NCBI GenBank assembly: GCA_964244585.1 | Contig: CAXTJM010000007.1 | Span: forward strand, 104,390 to 168,389 | Origin: LMUY01 sp964244585 | GTDB lineage: Bacteria; Pseudomonadota; Alphaproteobacteria; Acetobacterales; Acetobacteraceae | Direction: 5' to 3' | Length of the DNA: 64,000 nt | Shown: positions 26,200-35,161 of the stretch, in pieces | Numbering within the stretch: position 1 is the first letter of the stretch | How the letters are laid out: each line of letters starts with the position of its first letter | The notes under the pieces: model-generated | Told to the model about the DNA's origin: nothing | Databases searched by the model: none | What the model saw: only the letters and a program-made list of their open reading frames with translations | Translations under genes and position numbers: made by a program

Positions 26200-26517
26200 A
26201 TGTTCGCAGTCATCCGCACCGGCGGAAAGCAGTACCGCGTCACCCCCGAGTTGGTGCTGAAGGTTGAGAAGCTGGATGCCGAGCCTGGCTCGACCATCAC
26301 GTTCACGGACGTTCTCGCCATCGGCGGCGGCGAGGGCGGCATGACGATCGGGGCCCCCGTGGTTCCGGGTGCGTCCGTCACCGCCACCGTGGTGGCGCAA
26401 GATCGCCTGGCCAAGATCATCATCTTCAAGAAGCGCCGCCGGCAGAACAGCCGCCGCCGGAACGGCCATCGCCAGCACGTCACCGTGCTGCGCATCGCCG
26501 ATATCGTTGCGGCCTGA
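26200..26517 (+). CDS. rplU: 50S ribosomal protein L21
   Basis: A 105-residue protein that begins with the L21 signature MFAVIRTGGKQYRVTP and contains KIIIFKKRRRQNSRRRNGHR, the conserved basic rRNA-contact stretch. L21 is a structural protein of the large ribosomal subunit that binds 23S rRNA near L20. It is followed 18 bp later by rpmA, as in nearly all bacteria. Confidence 0.98.
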   Translation: MFAVIRTGGKQYRVTPELVLKVEKLDAEPGSTITFTDVLAIGGGEGGMTIGAPVVPGASVTATVVAQDRLAKIIIFKKRRRQNSRRRNGHRQHVTVLRIADIVAA

Positions 26518-26535
26518 GCGGCAGGAGACTGGGAC

Positions 26536-26805
26536 ATGGCACATAAGAAGGCAGGCGGCTCGTCGCGCAACGGCCGCGATACCGAGGGCCGGCGCCTGGG
26601 CGTCAAGAAGTTCGGCGGCGAGGCGGTGATCGCCGGCAACATCATCATCCGGCAACGCGGCACCAAGGTGAAGCCTGGTCCCAACGTCGGCGTCGGCAAG
26701 GACCATACCCTGTTCGCGCTGAGCGACGGGCATGTGAAGTTCACGCGCCGGGCCGAGGGCCGGGTGCATGTGTCGGTCGAATCCCTCCCGGTCGCCGCCG
26801 AATAG
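26536..26805 (+). CDS. rpmA: 50S ribosomal protein L27
   Basis: An 89-residue protein starting MAHKKAGGSSRNGRD, whose flexible N-terminus reaches the peptidyl-transferase centre. The core motif GNIIIRQRGTKVKPGPNVG is fully conserved. There is no cleaved N-terminal extension of the Firmicutes type. GGCAGGAGACT precedes the start. It shares a transcript with rplU and probably obgE. Confidence 0.98.
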   Translation: MAHKKAGGSSRNGRDTEGRRLGVKKFGGEAVIAGNIIIRQRGTKVKPGPNVGVGKDHTLFALSDGHVKFTRRAEGRVHVSVESLPVAAE

Positions 26806-26876
26806 GCCACCGGCCACGGCTATGCGTGCGCGGGGGTCGGCGATGAGCCGGCCCTCGTTTCGTTTGGACCCACCCC

Positions 26877-27881
26877 ATGAAGTTCCTCGACCAGGCCAAA
26901 ATCTACATCCGCTCCGGTGACGGCGGCGACGGCGTGATCGCGTTCCGGCGGGAGCGGTTCATCGAGTTCGGCGGCCCGGACGGCGGCACCGGCGGCCGCG
27001 GTGGGGACGTGCTGTTCGAGGCGGTGGAGAACCTCAACACGCTCATCGACTTCCGCTACACCCAGCATTTCCGCGCCCGCAAGGGCGGCAACGGCGCCGG
27101 GTCCGACCGCACGGGCGCCGGCTCCGAGGACGTGCTGATCCGCGTCCCTGTCGGCACCCAGATCATGGACGAGGAGAACGAGCTCGTCCTGGCGGACCTG
27201 GACGCGCCGGGCAAGCGCATCGTGCTGTGCAAAGGCGGCGACGGTGGCCACGGCAACGCGCATTTCAAATCCAGTACCAACCGCGCTCCGCGCCGCGCGG
27301 ACAAGGGCTGGCCCGGCGAGGAGCGCTGGGTGTGGCTGCGGCTGAAGCTGATCGCCGATGTCGGGCTGGTGGGCCTGCCCAATGCGGGCAAGAGCACCTT
27401 CCTCTCCGTCGTGTCCGCCGCCCGGCCGAAGATCGCCGACTACCCGTTCACCACCCTGCACCCGCAATTGGGCGTCGTGCGGCTCTCCCACTCGGAGGAG
27501 TTGGTGATCGCCGACATTCCCGGCCTGATCGAGGGCGCGCATGAGGGTGCCGGGCTGGGCACCCGCTTCCTGGGCCATGTCGAGCGCTGCGCCGTGCTGC
27601 TGCACCTGGTCGACGGCGCCGCGGGCAACGTCGTGGATGCCTGGCGCACGGTGCGGGAGGAGCTGGAGGCCTATGGCGGCGGCCTGGCCGACAAGCCCGA
27701 GTTGATCGTGCTGAACAAGGCCGACGCGATGAGCCCGCGGGAGGCGTCTGCCCGGCGGTCCGCCCTGGCCCGCGCCGCCGGCCAGGAGGTCATGCTGATG
27801 TCCGGCGTCAGCGGCCAGGGCGTGCCGGAGCAGCTTCGCCGCCTGATGGCCACCGTCCAGGCGGCCCGGGCACCGGCGTGA
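26877..27881 (+). CDS. obgE: Obg GTPase
   Basis: A 334-residue ribosome-associated GTPase needed for 50S assembly and linked to cell-cycle and stringent control. The N-terminal glycine-rich Obg fold (about 1-158) includes SGDGGDGVIAFRRE and KGGDGGHGNAHFKSS. The G domain has G1 GLPNAGKST, G3 DIPGLIEGAH and G4 LNKAD. There is no long C-terminal OCT domain, in keeping with many alphaproteobacteria. It overlaps proB by 4 nt. Confidence 0.97.
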   Translation: MKFLDQAKIYIRSGDGGDGVIAFRRERFIEFGGPDGGTGGRGGDVLFEAVENLNTLIDFRYTQHFRARKGGNGAGSDRTGAGSEDVLIRVPVGTQIMDEENELVLADLDAPGKRIVLCKGGDGGHGNAHFKSSTNRAPRRADKGWPGEERWVWLRLKLIADVGLVGLPNAGKSTFLSVVSAARPKIADYPFTTLHPQLGVVRLSHSEELVIADIPGLIEGAHEGAGLGTRFLGHVERCAVLLHLVDGAAGNVVDAWRTVREELEAYGGGLADKPELIVLNKADAMSPREASARRSALARAAGQEVMLMSGVSGQGVPEQLRRLMATVQAARAPA

Positions 27882-28999
27882 CCCGTCCGGGCCTCGCAGA
27901 CGCCAGGCTGCTGGTCGTCAAGATCGGCAGCGCCCTGGTGGTCGATGGCGCCTCCCCCCGCACGGCCTGGTTGCAGGGGGTCGCAGCCGACGTGGCGGCG
28001 GCCCGCGCCCGCGGCACGGCGGTGATCCTGGTGTCGTCCGGCGCCATCGCGCTGGCCCGGCACACCCTCGGCCTCACCCAGCGCCGCCTGCGGCTGGAGG
28101 AGAAGCAGGCCGCCGCCGCCGTCGGGCAGATCCGCCTGGCGCAGGCCTGGGCTGCCGCGCTGTCCAGCCAATCATTGACCGCGGCGCAGATGCTGCTGAC
28201 GTTGGGCGACACGGAGGACCGGCGGCGCTACCTGAACGCCCGGGCCACTTTGACCACGCTGCTGGGCCTGGGCTGCGTGCCCGTGATCAACGAGAACGAC
28301 AGCGTGGCCACCACCGAAATCCGCTTCGGCGACAATGACCGGCTGGCTGCCCGGGTGGCGGAGATGGTGGGCGCGGACCGGCTGCTGCTGCTGTCGGACA
28401 TCGACGGCCTCTATACCGCCGATCCCCGCACCGACCCGGCGGCGCAGCACATCCCGGCCGTGCCACAGCTCACCCCCGAGATCGAGGCGATGGGGGGCGA
28501 GCCGCCTCCGGGCTACTCCTCCGGCGGCATGCGGACCAAGCTGGTGGCGGCCCGGATCGCCACGCAGGCAGGCTGCGCCATGGCGATCGCGCTGGGCAGC
28601 GTCGCCAACCCGATCGAAGCCGTCGCGGCGGGCGCCCGCTGCACCTGGTTCCTGCCCATGCCGGAGGGCCGGACCGCCCGCAAACGCTGGATCGCCGGCA
28701 GCCTGGCGCCGTTGGGCACGATCACGGTGGACCATGGCGCCGCTCGGGCGCTGGCCACCGGGCGTTCACTGCTGCCGGCTGGGGTCCGTGCCGTGGCGGG
28801 TGGGTTCGACCGCGGCGATCCCGTGGAGGTGCGCGACATGGACGGGGCCGAACTGGCGCGGGGCCTGTCGGCCTACTCGGCCGACGACATGCGCCGGATC
28901 GCCGGCCACCGGTCCGAAGAGATCGAAGCGCTGCTGGGATGGCGCGGTCGGGACGAGGCGATCCACCGGGACGACCTGGTGCTGCTGGCCACGGCGTGA
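27878..28999 (+). CDS. proB: Glutamate 5-kinase
   Basis: A 373-residue enzyme that phosphorylates glutamate in the first step of proline synthesis. The kinase domain (about 1-255) has VVKIGSALV, VSSGAIALARHTLGL, NENDSVATTEIRFGDND and YSSGGMRTKLVAARIA. A C-terminal PUA domain (about 275-370) is present. The GTG start overlaps the obgE stop codon. Its usual partner proA is not adjacent: a chemoreceptor gene lies between. Confidence 0.96.
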   Translation: MTRPGLADARLLVVKIGSALVVDGASPRTAWLQGVAADVAAARARGTAVILVSSGAIALARHTLGLTQRRLRLEEKQAAAAVGQIRLAQAWAAALSSQSLTAAQMLLTLGDTEDRRRYLNARATLTTLLGLGCVPVINENDSVATTEIRFGDNDRLAARVAEMVGADRLLLLSDIDGLYTADPRTDPAAQHIPAVPQLTPEIEAMGGEPPPGYSSGGMRTKLVAARIATQAGCAMAIALGSVANPIEAVAAGARCTWFLPMPEGRTARKRWIAGSLAPLGTITVDHGAARALATGRSLLPAGVRAVAGGFDRGDPVEVRDMDGAELARGLSAYSADDMRRIAGHRSEEIEALLGWRGRDEAIHRDDLVLLATA

Positions 29000-29132
29000 C
29001 GCGGGCTCAAGACGCCGGCAATCTGGCGGCGGCATACCGACTCGCATGATGGCTGCGCGGGCTGATCCAGCCCATTCACAACATGTTATGATTTGGACAG
29101 TAGACGTTGCTCTCCGGTAATGGAGACGTTCG

Positions 29133-31094
29133 ATGTTCCAGACCATGAGTATACGCCAGCGCCTGATGCTCGGTTTCGGTGCCATCCTGCTGATGACGAT
29201 CGGCCTCGCCGCCATCGCGGAGCGGCAGGTGAGCCAGATCGACGCGGCGCTGGCCACGGTGAACGACGTCAACAGCGTCAAGCAGCGCTACGCGATCAAT
29301 TTCCGCGGCAGCGTGCATGACCGCGCGATCAACATCCGCGACGTCACGCTGGTCAAGACCCCGGGCGAACTCGATACCGTGCTGGCAACGATCAAGCGCC
29401 TGACGGAGGCGTATGCCAGCTCCGCCAAGCCGCTGGACGAGCTGATGGCGAGCGGCAACCAGGTAACGCCGGACGAGCGCAGCATCCTCGATTCCATCAA
29501 GGCCATCGAGGTCACAACCCTGCCGATGATCCCCAAGGTCATCCAGCTGCAGCAATCCGGCGACGCCGCCGGCGCCAACGCGTTCCTGATGCAGGACGTC
29601 CGGCCCGCCTTCGTGACGTGGCTGGCCCGCATCAACCAGTTCATCGACCTGGAGGAGGCCAAGAACAAGGCGGTCGGCGCCGATGTCCTCGCCGTGTCGC
29701 ACGGCTTCCTCCTGCTGATGGTCACGCTCTGCGGCGGGGCGCTGGTGCTGGGCGTCGCGGTCACGTGGTGGTCGCTGCGCGCGCTCAAGCCGTTGCAGAC
29801 ACTCACCGTCGCCATGCGGCGGCTGGCAGCCGGCGACTACGCCGTCAGCATCCCCTCGCTCGGGCGCAAGGACGAGGTCGGGGCTGTCGCGGACACCGTC
29901 CAGGTGTTCAAGGAAGCGGGCGTGCGCACCCAGGCCCTGGAACAGGAACAGGCCAGGGCACAGCAGCACCGGGCAGCCGAGGATGAGCGCGTGCGGGCCG
30001 AAGCCGGGCAGGCGACCGCGACCGCCGCCGCGGCGATGGTGGTGGGCTCCATCGGCAAAGGGCTCGAGCACCTTGCCGCCGGCGACCTCACCTTCCGCCT
30101 GGAATCGGCGCTACCCGACGCCTACGAGAAGCTGCGTACCGACATGAACGCCACCATGGCGGCGTTGCAGGACCTCGTCCGCGGCATCGTCACCAACACC
30201 GGCGGCATCCGGTCGGGCACGGAGGAGATCGCGCAGGCCGCCGACAACCTGTCCAAGCGTACCGAGAACCAGGCTGCCAGCCTGGAGGAGACGGCGGCGG
30301 CGCTGGACGAGATCACGGCCACCGTGCGCAAGACGGCCGAAGCCGCCAAGCACGCACAGGAGGTCGTCTCCCAGACCAAGCTGGATGCCGAACGGTCCGG
30401 CGAGGTGGTGCGGCAGGCGGTCACGGCGATGCAGGGGATCGAAACGTCGTCGCACCAGATCGGCCAGATCATCGGCGTGATCGACGAGATCGCGTTCCAG
30501 ACCAACCTGCTGGCGCTGAACGCCGGCGTGGAAGCGGCACGGGCCGGCGATGCGGGGCGCGGCTTCGCCGTGGTCGCCAGCGAGGTGCGGGCCCTGGCGC
30601 AGCGCTCGGCCGGGGCGGCGAAGGAGATCAAGGCGTTGATCTCCACCTCGGCGCAGCAGGTCAGCTCCGGCGCCAAGCTGGTGGGGGAGACCGGACAGGC
30701 GCTGACGCGCATCGTCGAGCAGGTCAGGGAAGTCACTGCCGCGGTCTCGGGCATCGCAACCTCCGCACAGGAACAAGCGACCGGGCTGCAGGAGGTCAAC
30801 ACGGCGGTCAACCAAATGGACCAGGTGACGCAGCAAAACGCGGCCATGGTGGAGCAGACGACGGCCGCCAGCCACTCCCTCGCGCAGGAGACGGCCGAGC
30901 TGGTCCACCTGACGGATCGCTTCGAACTCGGCGGCACGGCGAGCGCGGGCATCGCGCAGGCCAAAAGACGCAAGGCCCCTGCGGCAGCGCCGGCCGCGGC
31001 CGAGCGTCCAGGCAGACCGGTCGTCAAGCTGGTCGCGGGCAACCGGAACAATACGGCGGCGGCATTGAAAGAGGAGTCGTGGGAGGAGTTCTAG
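29133..31094 (+). CDS. Methyl-accepting chemotaxis protein
   Basis: A 653-residue transmembrane chemoreceptor. A first helix at about 10-30 leads to a periplasmic four-helix-bundle sensor (about 31-185), a second helix at about 188-212, a HAMP domain, a second HAMP-like segment near 311-365, and a long cytoplasmic signalling coiled coil. The hairpin tip IAFQTNLLALNAGVEAARAG is the CheA/CheW contact. The chain ends in SWEEF, which fits the xWxxF tether that recruits CheR and CheB, so this receptor is probably methylated efficiently. The ligand is unknown. A good GGAG precedes the ATG. Confidence 0.95.
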   Translation: MFQTMSIRQRLMLGFGAILLMTIGLAAIAERQVSQIDAALATVNDVNSVKQRYAINFRGSVHDRAINIRDVTLVKTPGELDTVLATIKRLTEAYASSAKPLDELMASGNQVTPDERSILDSIKAIEVTTLPMIPKVIQLQQSGDAAGANAFLMQDVRPAFVTWLARINQFIDLEEAKNKAVGADVLAVSHGFLLLMVTLCGGALVLGVAVTWWSLRALKPLQTLTVAMRRLAAGDYAVSIPSLGRKDEVGAVADTVQVFKEAGVRTQALEQEQARAQQHRAAEDERVRAEAGQATATAAAAMVVGSIGKGLEHLAAGDLTFRLESALPDAYEKLRTDMNATMAALQDLVRGIVTNTGGIRSGTEEIAQAADNLSKRTENQAASLEETAAALDEITATVRKTAEAAKHAQEVVSQTKLDAERSGEVVRQAVTAMQGIETSSHQIGQIIGVIDEIAFQTNLLALNAGVEAARAGDAGRGFAVVASEVRALAQRSAGAAKEIKALISTSAQQVSSGAKLVGETGQALTRIVEQVREVTAAVSGIATSAQEQATGLQEVNTAVNQMDQVTQQNAAMVEQTTAASHSLAQETAELVHLTDRFELGGTASAGIAQAKRRKAPAAAPAAAERPGRPVVKLVAGNRNNTAAALKEESWEEF

Positions 31095-31144
31095 CCCTCG
31101 CCCGTCGACCCGATCCCGTCATCACCGATGGCACCAACGCCTGG

Positions 31145-31178
31145 TCGGCGGCCGCGCCTGGACGGGCGCGGCCGCCGA
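31145..31178 (+). terminator. Strong hairpin after the chemoreceptor gene
   Basis: Positions 31145-31158 pair perfectly with 31165-31178, giving a 14-bp GC-rich stem with a 6-nt loop. It lies 50 bp after the chemoreceptor stop codon and about 100 bp before proA. No T-run follows, so termination without Rho is uncertain; it may instead protect the 3' end. Confidence 0.55.
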
Positions 31179-31280
31179 TGCTTGGTCCTCAACCGCGCCC
31201 GTGTGGGATACGACGGATACAAGCGCATTGGCGAACATCGCCGCGACGCCTAATCTGCCGTGGACGTTGTGGGCTGCCCT

Positions 31281-32543
31281 ATGAACGCTGAGTCCGACCA
31301 TGCCGCCGCCTGGCTGCACACTGCCGGCACTGCCGCCCGCACGGCGGCTGCCGCCCTGGCGCGTGCGCCGGAGGCCGCGCGCAACGCTGCGCTGCTCGCC
31401 GCGGCCGCGGCGATCCGCGGCCAGGCGGACGCCATCCTCGCGGCCAACGAACGGGACTTGGCGGCGAGCCACGCGACGCCCGCTTTCCGCGACCGCCTCA
31501 CCCTCACGCCGGACCGGATCCAGGCGATGGCGGCAGGGCTGGAGGATATCGCCGCCCTGCCCGACCCGCTGGCGCGCACCCTGGCCGAGTGGGTCCGGCC
31601 CAACGGGCTGCGCTTCCGCCGCATCGCCGCACCGATCGGGGTGATCGGCATGATCTACGAAAGCCGGCCGAATGTCGGGGCGGACGCCGCCGGGCTGTGC
31701 CTGAAATCCGGCAATGCGGCCATCCTGCGCGGCGGCTCCGAAAGCCTGCACAGCGCCCGGGCGATCCAGGCCGCCATGGCAGCCGGGCTGGCGGAAGCGG
31801 GATTGCCCGCCGCCGCAATCCAGATCGCGCCGGACGCCGACCGCTCCTACGTCGCCGCCATGCTCGGCGGAGCCGGGCTGCTGGACCTGATCATCCCGCG
31901 GGGCGGGAAATCCCTGGTGGAGCGGGTGCAGCGCGAGGCGCGGGTGCCGGTGCTGGCGCATGCGGAGGGCATGAACCACCTGTTCGTCCACGCCGCGGCC
32001 GACCCGTCGATGGCGTGCTCGCTGCTGGTCAACAGCAAGCTACGGCGGACCGGCGTTTGCGGCGCGGCCGAGACGTTGCTGGTGGACGCCGCCGCGCCCG
32101 CCACGCTGCTGCCGCAACTGATCCAGGCCGTCACGGCCTTCGGTTGCCGCATCCGGGCCGACGAGCGCAGCCGTGGCCAGTTGCCGGACCTTCCGGCCGC
32201 CGATCCGGCGGATTTCGACACCGAATGGCTGGACGCCGTGCTGAACGTCGCAATCGTCGATGGGGTGGACGGCGCCCTGGCCCACATCTCCCGCCATGGC
32301 AGCGAGCATACCGATGCCATCGTCACCGCCGACGAGGCGGCGGCGCAGCGTTTCCTGACTGGCGTGTCCTCCGCCGTCGCACTTTGGAACGCCTCCACCC
32401 AGTTCTGCGACGGCGGCGAGTTCGGCTTCGGCGCCGAGATCGGTATCGCCACCGGACGCCTGCACGCGCGCGGCCCGATCGGGCTGGAGCAGCTTACGAC
32501 CTTCCGCTACGTGGTGACGGGCACGGGACAGGTCCGGCCCTGA
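31281..32543 (+). CDS. proA: Glutamate-5-semialdehyde dehydrogenase (gamma-glutamyl phosphate reductase)
   Basis: A 420-residue enzyme for the second step of proline synthesis, reducing glutamyl phosphate with NADPH. It shows the family blocks GVIGMIYESRPNV, KSGNAAILRGGSE, the catalytic cysteine in TGVCGAAETL, and GEFGFGAEIGIATGRLHARGP. The ATG at 31281 gives the usual length. The gene is cut off from proB by the chemoreceptor gene and is followed closely by nadD. Confidence 0.96.
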   Translation: MNAESDHAAAWLHTAGTAARTAAAALARAPEAARNAALLAAAAAIRGQADAILAANERDLAASHATPAFRDRLTLTPDRIQAMAAGLEDIAALPDPLARTLAEWVRPNGLRFRRIAAPIGVIGMIYESRPNVGADAAGLCLKSGNAAILRGGSESLHSARAIQAAMAAGLAEAGLPAAAIQIAPDADRSYVAAMLGGAGLLDLIIPRGGKSLVERVQREARVPVLAHAEGMNHLFVHAAADPSMACSLLVNSKLRRTGVCGAAETLLVDAAAPATLLPQLIQAVTAFGCRIRADERSRGQLPDLPAADPADFDTEWLDAVLNVAIVDGVDGALAHISRHGSEHTDAIVTADEAAAQRFLTGVSSAVALWNASTQFCDGGEFGFGAEIGIATGRLHARGPIGLEQLTTFRYVVTGTGQVRP

Positions 32544-32554
32544 CGCCGAGTGCC

Positions 32555-33190
32555 GTGGCCGACCCGATTCCCCGCTTCGGCCATCGCCACCGCTTGCGGG
32601 TGGGACTGCTCGGCGGATCGTTCAACCCGGCGCATGCGGGCCATCGGCACCTCGCGGCGGTGGCGCTGCATCGGCTCCGCCTGGATCAGGTGTGGCTCCT
32701 GGTGTCGCCCGGCAATCCGCTGAAGCAGCGCAACGGCATGGCTCCTTTGGCCGACCGGCTCGCCGCCGCGTCCTTGATCGCGGACGGCCGCAGGGTGCTG
32801 GCGACCGCGGTCGAGCGCCAATGGGGCACCCGGTTCACCGCCGATACGCTGCGATCCCTGCGGCAGCGGTTTCCCCGGGTGCGGTTCGTCTGGCTGATGG
32901 GTGCGGACATCCTGGCCGAACTGCCGCGCTGGCGGCGGTGGCTCGATGTGGCGCACACCGTGCCGTTCGCGGTAGTACCGCGGCCGGGCTACAACTACCG
33001 GGCATTGGCCGGCCAGGCGGCGCGGCGGCTGCGCTCCGCCCGGCACGCGGCGCATCGGGCGCCCTGCATGGCGGGTATGACACCGCCGGCATGGACCTTC
33101 CTGCCGGCGCAACAGAATGCCATATCGGCGACGGCCCTGCGCGCGGCATACTCCGGCGCAGCACCACGCATCGCGGGAGCAGGACCATAG
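32555..33190 (+). CDS. nadD: Nicotinate-nucleotide adenylyltransferase
   Basis: A 211-residue nucleotidyltransferase that makes deamido-NAD in NAD synthesis. The nucleotide-binding motif appears as GLLGGSFNPAHAGH, and the C-terminal ISATALRAAY is the family ISxTxIR motif. WLMGADILAELPRW matches the family's GxDxL region. The first in-frame GTG is at 32555, 12 nt after the proA stop codon, with no strong ribosome site, so it may depend on coupling to proA. Confidence 0.93.
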   Translation: MADPIPRFGHRHRLRVGLLGGSFNPAHAGHRHLAAVALHRLRLDQVWLLVSPGNPLKQRNGMAPLADRLAAASLIADGRRVLATAVERQWGTRFTADTLRSLRQRFPRVRFVWLMGADILAELPRWRRWLDVAHTVPFAVVPRPGYNYRALAGQAARRLRSARHAAHRAPCMAGMTPPAWTFLPAQQNAISATALRAAYSGAAPRIAGAGP

Positions 33191-33360
33191 CACGCAAACC
33201 CACGGCGGCCGATCCCGGAACCAAGCCGCCTGCCAAGCGCCGGCTGCCCAAGCCAGCGACGGTGCTGAAGGAGGCCGCCAAGGCGCCGGGCACACCGCGC
33301 AAGAAGGCCGCGGCCGCTGGCCCGAAACCCCGTGCCGCCCGTACGACGGCGGAGCCCTCC

Positions 33361-33711
33361 GTGCTGGACCGGGTCCAGGCCGTGATCGTGGAAAGCCTGG
33401 AGGCGGACAAGGCGGAGAACGTCACCGTGCTGGACCTTGCCGGCCGCGCGGCCTTCACGGACCGGATGGTGATCGCCACCGGCCTGGCGGACCGCCAGAT
33501 CAGTGCCATGGCGACCCATTTGCAGGAAAAGCTGCGCGATGCCGGAGTCGGCCGTGTCCCGGTCGAGGGCGCGGGCGGGTCGGACTGGGTGTTGATCGAC
33601 GCGGGCGACATCGTCGTCCACCTGTTCAAGCCCGAAGCGCGGGAACTCTATGCGCTGGAAAAGATGTGGGGATCGGACCTGGACGAGGAGGTTGCTGAAC
33701 CGGCGGCATGA
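33361..33711 (+). CDS. rsfS: Ribosomal silencing factor RsfS
   Basis: RsfS binds L14 on the 50S subunit and blocks subunit joining in starvation. The core begins LDRVQAVIVESLEADKAENV and contains FTDRMVIATGLADRQISAMA and GSDWVLIDAGDIVVHLF, all conserved. A GTG at 33361 with GGAG 6 nt upstream gives 116 residues, the usual size. However, the open frame continues upstream in lysine/proline/alanine-rich sequence as far as 33187, where an ATA overlaps the nadD stop codon. An in-frame GTG at 33262 is another possible start. Confidence 0.9.
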   Translation: MLDRVQAVIVESLEADKAENVTVLDLAGRAAFTDRMVIATGLADRQISAMATHLQEKLRDAGVGRVPVEGAGGSDWVLIDAGDIVVHLFKPEARELYALEKMWGSDLDEEVAEPAA

Positions 33712-34145
33712 GCGAGCTGTACGAACAGGATTTCCACGCCTGGACAACCCAGCAATCCCGGCTGCTGCGGGAAAGCCGCGCGGGCGATGCGGACCTCGGC
33801 CATCTTGCGGAAGAGATCGAGGACATGGGGCGCAGCCGTCGCCAGGAACTGCGCGACCGGTCGGCGGTGCTGCTGCTGCACCTGTTGAAATGGCAGTATC
33901 AAGCCGGGCTGCGCAGCCGGTCCTGGCAATCGGCCATCGTCGAACAGCGGGCGCGGATCAGCGAACATCTGGACGAGAATCCTAGCCTGCGCCCCGGGCT
34001 GTCGGATGCGGTGGCAACCGGGTATCGCTATGCGTTGCTGCGGGTGGATCGGGAAACGGGATTGCCGAAGGAGGCCTTCCCGGCCGCCTGCCCCTATGGC
34101 GAAGCCGACATCCTCGATCCGACCTTCCTGCCAGGCGCGCTATGA
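33708..34145 (+). CDS. DUF29 family protein
   Basis: A 145-residue helical protein of the DUF29 family. It is recognised from the start YEQDFHAWTTQQSRLLR, the acidic HLAEEIEDMGRSRRQEL and LLLHLLKWQYQ. DUF29 proteins are common, often multicopy, in cyanobacteria and alphaproteobacteria; their function is unknown. The ATG overlaps the rsfS stop codon and the next gene starts in its last codons, so it is translated as part of the housekeeping operon. This placement between rsfS and rlmH is an insertion relative to the usual order. Confidence 0.85.
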   Translation: MSELYEQDFHAWTTQQSRLLRESRAGDADLGHLAEEIEDMGRSRRQELRDRSAVLLLHLLKWQYQAGLRSRSWQSAIVEQRARISEHLDENPSLRPGLSDAVATGYRYALLRVDRETGLPKEAFPAACPYGEADILDPTFLPGAL

Positions 34146-34615
34146 GCCTGTTGGCCGAGCGGGTGTGGGACTACCCCCGGCCGCCACGCCTGGAGCCGGT
34201 GCCACAGCGCATCCGCATCATCTTCGCCGGCGGGACGATCGCCGACACCGATGCGGCGTTCCGGGTGCTGGAGACCACGCACCCGCCCAGCTACTACCTG
34301 CCGCCGGATGCCTTCCTGCCAGGCACGCTGGTCGCCCGGCCGCGCACCTCGTTTTGCGAGTGGAAGGGCCGCGCCCGCTACTGGACGGTCCGTCACGGGA
34401 GCAAAGCCGCCGAGGACGCCGCATGGAGCTACCCCGACCCGACGGCGGCCTTCCGCGCGATGCGGGACCATGTGGCAGTGTATGCGGCTGCCATGGACTC
34501 CTGCTTCGTCGGCGACGAACGCGTCACGCCGCAGCCCGGTGGTTTCTACGGCGGCTGGGTCACGGCCAACCTGGAGGGGCCGTTCAAGGGCGAGCCGGGG
34601 ACGGAGTTCTGGTAG
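34142..34615 (+). CDS. DUF427 domain protein
   Basis: A 157-residue protein of the DUF427 family, a beta-rich fold of unknown activity. Typical blocks are RIIFAGGTIADTDAAFRVLETTHPP with its tyrosine-rich continuation, then CEWKGRARYW and QPGGFYGGWVTANLEGPFKG at the C-terminus. The conserved end suggests the gene is complete. It starts at an ATG overlapping the DUF29 stop codon, and its 3' end overlaps the convergent gene by 32 bp. Confidence 0.85.
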   Translation: MSLLAERVWDYPRPPRLEPVPQRIRIIFAGGTIADTDAAFRVLETTHPPSYYLPPDAFLPGTLVARPRTSFCEWKGRARYWTVRHGSKAAEDAAWSYPDPTAAFRAMRDHVAVYAAAMDSCFVGDERVTPQPGGFYGGWVTANLEGPFKGEPGTEFW

Positions 34616-35099
34616 CGGCGCGACGCACCGGACGTGGATGGCGCGGCCGCAGATCGACCTGCGGCGCCGGCAAGGTGTCGACGTAGGTTTGACCTTTCCA
34701 CACCCACCGGTCGTTCTTGCCGATCAGCAGGTCGTGCATGCCGCCGTGCTGCGTCGGCTCGACGACCACGTTGCCGCTGACCCCGTCCAACACCTTGGTC
34801 CAACCCGAACGGCCCGGCAGGTAGACCGAGGTCGAACATCCGGCCGACCCGCAGGAACGTTCCGACTGCACCTGCACGAACAAGGCCGGGCCGGTTCCGG
34901 CGGTCCCCAGGGACTGGCTGCCCAGCAGCAGCAGCGAACCGGCGCCACCATCCGCGACGTCCGCCGCGGCGACGGTGCGGGCCGTTGCGTCCAACGGCGT
35001 GCCGGGTTGGGAGACCAGCCTGACCGGCCCGGTCGGGATGGCGGGTGCCGCTGCGGCCAACAGCCAGGCGGCACACAGCAACAGGGGGCGACGGACCAC
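34584..35099 (-). CDS. Secreted protein of unknown function
   Basis: A 171-residue protein with a clear signal peptide (VRRPLLLCAAWLLAAAAPA). The mature part contains LLLLGSQSLGTAGTGPALFV, two nearby cysteines (SCGSAGC) that could form a disulfide, and GGMHDLLIGKNDRWVWKGQTY, which resembles repeat-type surface domains reporting on a measured or bound ligand. I do not recognise the family. The GTG start has AGGAG 7 nt upstream. The last 10 or so residues are arginine- and proline-rich and lie antisense to the conserved end of the DUF427 gene, so an earlier stop codon may have been lost. Confidence 0.65.
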   Translation of the reverse strand: MVRRPLLLCAAWLLAAAAPAIPTGPVRLVSQPGTPLDATARTVAAADVADGGAGSLLLLGSQSLGTAGTGPALFVQVQSERSCGSAGCSTSVYLPGRSGWTKVLDGVSGNVVVEPTQHGGMHDLLIGKNDRWVWKGQTYVDTLPAPQVDLRPRHPRPVRRAATRTPSPARP

Positions 35100-35161
35100 G
35101 GGGCAACTCCTGATGATAACGACTCCGCTATGTCCCGAACTGGGACGCCGATGCAACTGCG

